Assembly (NCBI GenBank): GCA_030731685.1 | Contig: JANQTO010000334.1 | Location: forward strand, 322 to 13,672 | Direction: 5' to 3' | Length of the DNA: 13,351 nucleotides | Origin: Nonlabens sp. | Lineage (GTDB): Bacteria; Bacteroidota; Bacteroidia; Flavobacteriales; Flavobacteriaceae | Shown: positions 5,585 through 11,555 of the stretch, piece after piece | How positions within the stretch are numbered: the first letter of the stretch is position 1 | Layout: every line of letters begins with the position of its first letter | Notes under the pieces: generated by a model | Databases searched by the model: none | What the model saw: only the letters and a program-made list of their open reading frames with translations | What the model was told of the DNA's origin: nothing | Program-made: the position numbers and the translations under genes

Positions 5585-6613
5585 TTATTTTTTTAATGTT
5601 GCAGCTTTAGTAGTACCGCGTAAGTTGAGTGTATAATTAATGGTCTTAATCACATGCATAGACTTATCGTTATTCTCGATACGGTCTATGAGCAGATTTA
5701 CAGATTCCATACCTATCTCCTCGCCGTATTGACTTACGGTTGATAATTTAGGCGAAGTAAGGTGCACCATATTATCTGAAGCAAAACCTATAATGGATAG
5801 TTGCTCAGGAACCTTAATACCCAAACGTTGTGCAACTCCTATCGCGATAGTACCTGTAATATTATCTATACACAGTAAAGCATCTATGTCTTTATTATTT
5901 TTAAGTACTTTTTCAATTTCTCCTTCCAGAGGTTCTAGTTCCTTAGATATATTAACTACGTTAGGCTTACCACTATAGGTACTGGACTTTTCTAAAGCGT
6001 TTGTATAACCTAGTATACGCAACTTACCTACACTTATTTCTTCTAACGTGTTGATGAGAACGATGTTCTTACGGCCTTCTCCCAGCAATACATTTGTTGC
6101 ACTGAAAGCAGCGCCAAAATCGTCAATAACCACCTTATCACAATTCACATTGTTTGCGACGCGGTCAAACATTACTATCGGCAAGTTTTCATCCATGGCA
6201 TCTTTGAAATGTCGAGTCTCGTCCATACGCTGCGTATCTTCAGAAATAGACATGATGTAGCCATCTACACTGCCATTTGCCAGTAATTCTAGGCTTTCCT
6301 TTTCTTTTTGGTAAGATTCGTTTGAAATACAGGTGATAAGATTGTAGCCTCGCTTGGTGGCTTCTTCTTCTATACCGTTCAATACCTTAGCAAAAAAGTG
6401 ATTCAGGATATTAGGAATTATAACCCCTATAGTTCTGGTTTTACGGTTTTTAAGCCCTAATGCTAGCCTGTTAGGTTTATAATTTAATTGTGTTGCAACT
6501 TCCTTAACTCTAGCGATGGTGTCCTTACTTATCTCTGGACTGTCCTTAAGCGCTTTAGACACTGTAGAGACTGACACGCCTAGTGTTTCGGCAAGCATTT
6601 TAAGAGTAATCAT
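5585..6613 (-). CDS. LacI/GalR-family transcriptional regulator
   Basis: This 342-residue protein is full length for the family. The N-terminal helix-turn-helix is clear (TLKMLAETLGVSVSTVSKAL, 3-22), followed by the third helix (ARVKEVATQLNYKPN) and the hinge helix RLALGLKN (49-56). The rest is a periplasmic-binding-protein-like effector domain starting at TRTIGVIIPN (59-68), with typical strands such as DGYIMSIS, LPIVMFDRV, DALLCIDN and LSIIGFASD. In Bacteroidota such regulators usually sit by sugar-utilisation genes, but none is in this window: downstream on the same strand are idi and the PTPS gene, and divergently prfC. The 240-bp upstream gap (6614-6853) is AT-rich and holds the prfC promoter and a pair of TTATTAAGCG direct repeats. 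The effector and target genes are unknown. Confidence 0.92.
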   Translation of the reverse strand: MITLKMLAETLGVSVSTVSKALKDSPEISKDTIARVKEVATQLNYKPNRLALGLKNRKTRTIGVIIPNILNHFFAKVLNGIEEEATKRGYNLITCISNESYQKEKESLELLANGSVDGYIMSISEDTQRMDETRHFKDAMDENLPIVMFDRVANNVNCDKVVIDDFGAAFSATNVLLGEGRKNIVLINTLEEISVGKLRILGYTNALEKSSTYSGKPNVVNISKELEPLEGEIEKVLKNNKDIDALLCIDNITGTIAIGVAQRLGIKVPEQLSIIGFASDNMVHLTSPKLSTVSQYGEEIGMESVNLLIDRIENNDKSMHVIKTINYTLNLRGTTKAATLKK

Positions 6614-6707
6614 ACTGAATGGAGATTAGTTGGTATTCAAAAAATTAGTAACGGCGATTTTTAAAAATACACCCAAAACAAATTTAGACATTATTATAAG
6701 GTTTAGA

Positions 6708-6745
6708 TTATTAAGCGATTAAACTTTTATTAATTTTATTAAGCG
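6708..6745. repeat. Pair of TTATTAAGCG direct repeats in the LacI-prfC intergenic region
   Basis: TTATTAAGCG occurs at 6708-6717 and again at 6736-6745, a 28-bp period (a little under three helical turns). The repeats lie midway between the divergent LacI and prfC starts, so they could be binding sites for a regulator on one face of the helix. AT-rich sequence makes chance repetition possible. Confidence 0.3.
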
Positions 6746-6798
6746 TTCTTTTCAACTGAATCTGGATAGGCTTCTCTAGATAATTCCTTGAATCTTAA

Positions 6799-6834
6799 TT
6801 GCACAAAACTATCTATTGAATAAGCTTATTTTTG
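6799..6834 (+). promoter_or_regulatory. Promoter of prfC
   Basis: TATTTTTG (6827-6834) is a perfect -7 box of the TAnnTTTG type and ends 20 bases before the prfC ATG. The best upstream TTG is at 6799-6801, leaving a 25-base spacer that is longer than usual. The leader would be only about thirteen bases. Confidence 0.4.
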
Positions 6835-6853
6835 CACCTCAAAATGAGCAGCC

Positions 6854-8458
6854 ATGAAATTTACAGACGAGATTGCACGCAGGAGAACCTTTGGAATTAT
6901 ATCACACCCTGATGCTGGAAAAACGACCCTAACCGAGAAGTTGCTACTTTACGGTGGTGCGATTCAAGAAGCCGGAGCTGTAAAATCTAACAAGATTAAA
7001 AAAGGGGCGGCCAGTGATTTCATGGAGATTGAGCGCCAGCGTGGTATATCTGTTTCAACATCGGTACTTGCGTTTGAGTATGACGGCACTAAAATCAATA
7101 TTCTCGACACGCCTGGTCACAAAGATTTTGCTGAGGATACTTACCGTACTCTTACCGCAGTGGACAGTGTCATAGTGGTTGTCGATGTTGCAAAAGGTGT
7201 CGAGGAACAAACCGAGAAACTCGTAGAGGTTTGTAGAATGCGCAACATACCTATGATTGTTTTTATCAATAAGATGGACCGCGAGGGAAAAGACGCCTTT
7301 GATTTACTGGACGAGATAGAACAAAAACTAGGTTTGCGAGTAACACCGCTCAGTTTTCCTATAGGTATGGGCTATGACCTTAAAGGCATTTATAATATTA
7401 AGGAGTCAAATGTAAACCTCTTTGCAGGAGAAAACTCAAAGGATATTCACAACACCGTGGCTGTTAAAGATGTCCAAGACCCACAACTCGACAGCCTCAT
7501 AGGTAGCAAAGCGGCAACAACCTTACGCGAAGAACTGGAGCTTGTAGAAGGAATTTATCCGCCATTTGATAGTGAGGAATATCTTTCTGGTAAACTGCAG
7601 CCTGTATTTTTTGGTAGTGCGCTACACAACTTTGGAGTACGTGAATTATTAGACGGCTTCATAGATATCGCACCTACACCAAGAGCAAAAAAAGCTGAGG
7701 AACGCACCGTACTTCCTACAGAAAAAGATTTTAGTGGTTTTGTCTTTAAGATTCATGCAAACATGGACCCGAAGCACCGTGATCGTTTAGCCTTCATAAA
7801 AATCGTTAGTGGAACCTTTGAACGCAACACGGCATACAAGCACGTAAGGCTCGATAAGAACATGAAATTCTCAAGTCCTAATGCGTTCTTTGCAGAGAAG
7901 AAAGAGATTGTGGACATTTCCTATCCTGGAGACATTGTAGGACTTCACGACACCGGTAATTTTAAGATAGGAGACACACTCACCGCTGGTGAGACACTGC
8001 ACTACAAAGGTATACCTGCGTTCTCACCAGAGCATTTTAGGTACATTAATAATGCTGACCCGCTAAAATCCAAACAGCTCAATAAAGGAGTTGACCAACT
8101 CATGGACGAAGGTGTAGCTCAGCTATTCACCCTAGAACTTAACGGCCGTAAGGTTATAGGAACCGTAGGCGCACTGCAGTTTGAAGTTATTCAATACAGG
8201 TTAGAACATGAATATGGCGCTACCTGTTCCTATGAAAACCTCAATGTTCACAAAGCATGCTGGGTAGATACTGCCGACTGGAAAAGTGATGAGTTCAAGG
8301 ATTTTGCCCGTGTTAAATCAAAATTCCTAGCCAAGGACAAACGCAATCAACTTGTTTTCCTCGCAGACTCCTCATTTTCGCTACAAATGACGCAACAAAA
8401 ATACCCTTCCATCATTTTCCATTTTGTTTCAGAATTTGATAGATTGTCTGGGATGTAA
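6854..8458 (+). CDS. prfC: Peptide chain release factor 3 (RF3), translational GTPase
   Basis: RF3 is a GTPase that removes RF1/RF2 from the ribosome after termination and supports quality control. The 534-residue product matches the family length (E. coli 529). The GTPase motifs are intact: P-loop SHPDAGKTT (17-25), switch I region with ERQRGISVSTSV (60-71), G3 DTPGHKDF (85-92) and G4 NKMD (139-142). The later part contains the RF3-specific domain II (FSGFVFKIHANMDPKHRDRLAF) and the C-terminal domain (GVAQLFTLELNG, VGALQFEVIQYRLEHEYGA). The ATG at 6854 gives the conserved beginning with EIARRRTFGIISHPDAGKT. It is monocistronic, with its own -7 box upstream and a hairpin terminator downstream. 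Confidence 0.97.
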   Translation: MKFTDEIARRRTFGIISHPDAGKTTLTEKLLLYGGAIQEAGAVKSNKIKKGAASDFMEIERQRGISVSTSVLAFEYDGTKINILDTPGHKDFAEDTYRTLTAVDSVIVVVDVAKGVEEQTEKLVEVCRMRNIPMIVFINKMDREGKDAFDLLDEIEQKLGLRVTPLSFPIGMGYDLKGIYNIKESNVNLFAGENSKDIHNTVAVKDVQDPQLDSLIGSKAATTLREELELVEGIYPPFDSEEYLSGKLQPVFFGSALHNFGVRELLDGFIDIAPTPRAKKAEERTVLPTEKDFSGFVFKIHANMDPKHRDRLAFIKIVSGTFERNTAYKHVRLDKNMKFSSPNAFFAEKKEIVDISYPGDIVGLHDTGNFKIGDTLTAGETLHYKGIPAFSPEHFRYINNADPLKSKQLNKGVDQLMDEGVAQLFTLELNGRKVIGTVGALQFEVIQYRLEHEYGATCSYENLNVHKACWVDTADWKSDEFKDFARVKSKFLAKDKRNQLVFLADSSFSLQMTQQKYPSIIFHFVSEFDRLSGM

Positions 8459-8516
8459 CCTATCGATGCTTTGCTATAATGTACTTTCAAAGGAACATTT
8501 GATAATCTTTAAAATT

Positions 8517-8547
8517 AAAAACGGCTATCAAATAGATAGCCGTTTTT
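8517..8547. terminator. Bidirectional terminator between prfC and the OmpA operon
   Basis: A perfect 13-bp stem, AAAAACGGCTATC (8517-8529) with GATAGCCGTTTTT (8535-8547), has a 5-nt loop. It ends in a T run on both strands, so it can stop prfC transcripts (58 bases past the stop) as well as the convergent ompA transcript (31 bases past its stop). Confidence 0.88.
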
Positions 8548-8577
8548 CAATTATAAAAAATGATACTTTAAATTCAT

Positions 8578-10545
8578 CTACATTTTTATGACTATAAACT
8601 CAGATCTACGGTTAAGCTGGTGTTCCTCTTCGGTACATTGTACTCCATCAGCACACTCATTAACAAGCTGATATTCACCATACCCAGCGGCTTTTAACCT
8701 AGAAGCGCTAATGCCTTTACGTATTAAATAAGCCCTTGTACTCTTAGCGCGTCTATCACTTAAAGCGACATTGTAGGCAAAACTTGCACGACTATCTGTA
8801 TGTGATCTTATGTCTATAACCATGTTAGGATATTCTTGCATTACGGAAAGAATCTTTTGTAATTCAACTTCAGCATCAGGCCTGATATTACTCTTATCAA
8901 AGTCAAAGTATATCATAGGAATGTTAAGAACCTTAGCTAAATCATCTCCAACCTTAATATTATTAGGGTCTAACTTATTATTAAGAACTTCGAGATTCTT
9001 TACCACAGCTTCTGTTTTATTTGGAGCAGTGAATCTTTCTTCTACGGTATCATAACCAACAGCAACACCACGTATTAAATAACTAGAACCACAATCGATG
9101 GTACCGAAATCATAGATGCCATTAAAATCAGTTTTAACTTGCTTGAGTATTGTATTGTTTGTGTCTCTTAAAGACACGACTGCGTCTTGAATTGGTTCCT
9201 TGGTATTCTTTTCTTTAAGTGTTCCTGTCAAAGTTGGAGCACAAAGCCTAGCGAGATCCTCATTCATAATAAATCCATAGATATCATCTTCACCACTACC
9301 AGTAGGCCTGTTAGACGCAAAGAATCCATATTTCATGTCCTCATCTATAATAAAAGTAAAGTCATCATGATTACTATTAACAGGTTCGCCTATATTAAAA
9401 ATACCGTCTTTAGGTTTCCCGTCTGCATCTAATTGAATAGCATAAATATCTAATCCACCTAAACCAGGACGACCGTCAGAGGCCCAAAAAAGCATATTAG
9501 AACGACTTACAAAAGGAAAAGTATCTCTACCATCTGTATTAACCTCTTTACCTAGATTGACAGGCGTTCCGTAGGTGTTGTCACCCAATACCTTCACCAT
9601 CCAAATATCAGCTGATCCTGCAGATCCTGGCATGTCAGATGAAAAGTAAAGAATACTTCCATCAGGACTTAAAGCTGGATGCGCTACAGAATACTCGTTA
9701 GAATTAAAAGGTAATTCTTCAGCTTCTGACCAATTGTCGCCCTTTTTTACAGCTCTGTATAATTTTAATCTATTTACACCATTAGCATCAGTCTGATAGT
9801 TCCTTTTGGTAAAATTATTCCTTGTAAAATACATCGTTTGTAAATCGCTGGTAAAAACAGCCGTAGACTCATGAAAATTTGTGTTAATTTTTTTAGAGAA
9901 CTCATTAACATCCTTTAAACTGGAGTTATCAACTCTGCCTACCTCGTATAAATCATAAAAAGGCTTGTCATTCCAGTCATGCACTTTAGAAGTTCCTAAT
10001 GTTGTGGCACCTTTACGATTAGAAGCAAATGTTACCTTATCACCATAAAAGGCTGGCGCAAATTCAGAGTCAGACCCGTTTATGGTTTGTGTAAATAATA
10101 GGAACTTACCAGACTCAGCTTGAATAATATCGAGGTAGTTTTTTTGGTCTTCAAAATTCTCACCTCTATCATCGCCTTTATTTAGTTTATCAAAAGCTTC
10201 CATCATTTCGTCCGATTTCTCATAATCGCCAGTAGATTTTAGAGAGAGTGCGTATCTAAAAAGATATTCAGTATCATAAATCTTTCCTAGGTTATTAAGC
10301 TCACCATACCATTTTGCTGCCTCCTTGTAATCGGCATTGAAATAATAAGTATCAGCAAGTCTTTTGTACACCTCTGCAGATCCATAACCATTCTTAACAA
10401 CCTTTAAATATATATCTTGAGCATCTTTAAATTGAAAATCTTCAACTTTTTGCGCGGCCTTTTCAATGGAATTCTCTTGAGCAAGTAAAACTTGGGTCGT
10501 CGAGAAGGCCACTAAAAGACCTATGCATTTTATTATTCGTTTCAT
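8578..10545 (-). CDS. OmpA-family protein with TPR, PD40 beta-propeller and CarboxypepD_reg-like domains (PorE-like anchor)
   Basis: From the ATG at 10545 this is a 655-residue exported protein. Signal peptide: MKRIIKCIGLLVAFSTTQVLLA then Gln23. Residues about 24-125 form TPR-like helices (DAQDIYLKVV, AEVYKRLADTYYFNADYKEA). Residues about 155-430 hold PD40/WD40-like blades (ALSPDGSILYFSSD, FVSRSNMLFWASDGRPG, DEDMKYGFFASNRPTG). About 437-510 is a carboxypeptidase-regulatory-like fold. About 540-655 is an OmpA peptidoglycan-binding domain with Asp584 (SHTDSR) and Arg599 (LSDRRA) at the usual 15-residue spacing. The domain order equals that of PorE, which anchors type IX secretion machinery to peptidoglycan. 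An ATG at 10554 would add MFD; starts further upstream would overlap the PorP-like gene by about 50 bp and spoil the signal peptide. It is the last gene of the adhesin/porP operon. Confidence 0.9.
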   Translation of the reverse strand: MKRIIKCIGLLVAFSTTQVLLAQENSIEKAAQKVEDFQFKDAQDIYLKVVKNGYGSAEVYKRLADTYYFNADYKEAAKWYGELNNLGKIYDTEYLFRYALSLKSTGDYEKSDEMMEAFDKLNKGDDRGENFEDQKNYLDIIQAESGKFLLFTQTINGSDSEFAPAFYGDKVTFASNRKGATTLGTSKVHDWNDKPFYDLYEVGRVDNSSLKDVNEFSKKINTNFHESTAVFTSDLQTMYFTRNNFTKRNYQTDANGVNRLKLYRAVKKGDNWSEAEELPFNSNEYSVAHPALSPDGSILYFSSDMPGSAGSADIWMVKVLGDNTYGTPVNLGKEVNTDGRDTFPFVSRSNMLFWASDGRPGLGGLDIYAIQLDADGKPKDGIFNIGEPVNSNHDDFTFIIDEDMKYGFFASNRPTGSGEDDIYGFIMNEDLARLCAPTLTGTLKEKNTKEPIQDAVVSLRDTNNTILKQVKTDFNGIYDFGTIDCGSSYLIRGVAVGYDTVEERFTAPNKTEAVVKNLEVLNNKLDPNNIKVGDDLAKVLNIPMIYFDFDKSNIRPDAEVELQKILSVMQEYPNMVIDIRSHTDSRASFAYNVALSDRRAKSTRAYLIRKGISASRLKAAGYGEYQLVNECADGVQCTEEEHQLNRRSEFIVIKM

Positions 10546-10555
10546 ATCAAACATG

Positions 10556-11491
10556 TTAAAAGAATCTAGGGGTAATAATTTTATCGTAACTATTAAACAA
10601 TTCAAACCTTGCTAATAACTCATAACTACCATCGTTATAAATAGCATTTCCAAGCGCAGTTGTTTCTCTATCATATGCAAAACCAAGCATCATTTGGTCA
10701 CTTACTTGAAAACCGACTAGCGCACTTACAGCAGCACTCCATCTATATGCAGCACCAATCGTTATCTTATCATTAAATAAGAAATTACCCGACAAGTCTA
10801 CTTGTAAAGGTGCTCCTGCAACCAGCTTTACTAAAGTAGCAGGCTTAAATTTTACGTTGTCACTCAAATCAAAAACATAACCCGCTGTACCGAAAAAGTG
10901 AATGCGCTCTTGAGCGATGAAGGTAGTCGCACTGGTATCGTTACTTTCATCAAAATGATTTGTCTCAAGCAAATTAGGAGCACTAAGACCAAGATAAAAC
11001 TTATCAGTATGATAGTAAGCACCAACACCAACAGTAGGAGACAATCTGTTCTCTACATTAGTTTGCAACCTCGGGTCAGATGGATTAAAAATATTAAGCC
11101 TTGTAAAATCTACATTCAATAAATGGGCACCAGCTTTAAGTCCAAAGCTCATCCTAGCATCGTCACCTACGGGAATCGTATAGCTAAAATCTGCTGCTAT
11201 ATAAGTCTCATCTGCTGGTCCAATTTCATCATTTACTACAGACAACCCAAGACCAACATTACTGTCAGATATAGGTGCACTAATAGACAAGGTTTGTGTG
11301 CGAGGCGCACCGTCTAAACCTACCCATTGACTTCTGTGCAAACCTACAATACTTGTAACGCCTCTGTTACCTGCATATGCAGGGTTAATAACTATTGGAT
11401 TATACATGTACTGTGTGTACTGTGGATCTTGTTGTGCCGTCATCGCTTTCGCGAAAGCGAACACTATAAAAAAACTAATTACTTTCTTCAT
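10556..11491 (-). CDS. PorP/SprF-family type IX secretion outer-membrane protein
   Basis: The 311-residue protein carries the hallmark start of mature PorP/SprF proteins, QQDPQYTQYMYNPIVINPAY (20-39), followed by AGNRG and SQWVGLDGAPRTQTLS. The rest alternates short amphipathic strands ending in aromatic residues and terminates in Phe-Phe, as expected for an outer-membrane beta-barrel. Family members (F. johnsoniae SprF) are needed for secretion or surface attachment of the type B cargo encoded next to them. Here it lies 64 bp downstream of a type B cargo gene and 10 bp upstream of the OmpA gene. The signal peptide is odd: residues 11-16 (FAFAKA, with a Lys in the hydrophobic core) are encoded by the 16-bp palindrome at 11444-11459 plus two flanking bases. 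Confidence 0.93.
   Translation of the reverse strand: MKKVISFFIVFAFAKAMTAQQDPQYTQYMYNPIVINPAYAGNRGVTSIVGLHRSQWVGLDGAPRTQTLSISAPISDSNVGLGLSVVNDEIGPADETYIAADFSYTIPVGDDARMSFGLKAGAHLLNVDFTRLNIFNPSDPRLQTNVENRLSPTVGVGAYYHTDKFYLGLSAPNLLETNHFDESNDTSATTFIAQERIHFFGTAGYVFDLSDNVKFKPATLVKLVAGAPLQVDLSGNFLFNDKITIGAAYRWSAAVSALVGFQVSDQMMLGFAYDRETTALGNAIYNDGSYELLARFELFNSYDKIITPRFF
11444..11459. repeat. 16-bp GC-rich palindrome CGCTTTCGCGAAAGCG, copy inside the porP-like gene
   Basis: Identical to the intergenic copy at 4517-4532 and here extended by one matching base on each side (11443-11460). It lies within codons 11-16 of the signal peptide and is read as F-A-F-A-K-A. Confidence 0.8.
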
Positions 11492-11555
11492 TTTGTCTGC
11501 ATTAATTTACAAGTCTTAAGTGCTTAACTATGTTGCTACTTAATTAAAAATATGG

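Noticed and set aside
5839..5850. CTATCGCGATAG palindrome within the LacI gene
   Set aside because: A single 12-bp occurrence within conserved coding sequence (Thr-Ile-Ala-Ile-Gly); it is not similar enough to the 16-bp repeat and may be chance.
10546..10605. Longer N-terminus of the OmpA protein starting at 10605
   Set aside because: It would overlap the PorP-like gene by about 50 bp and place 20 residues before a textbook signal peptide that starts at MKRIIK; starts at 10545 or 10554 fit much better.
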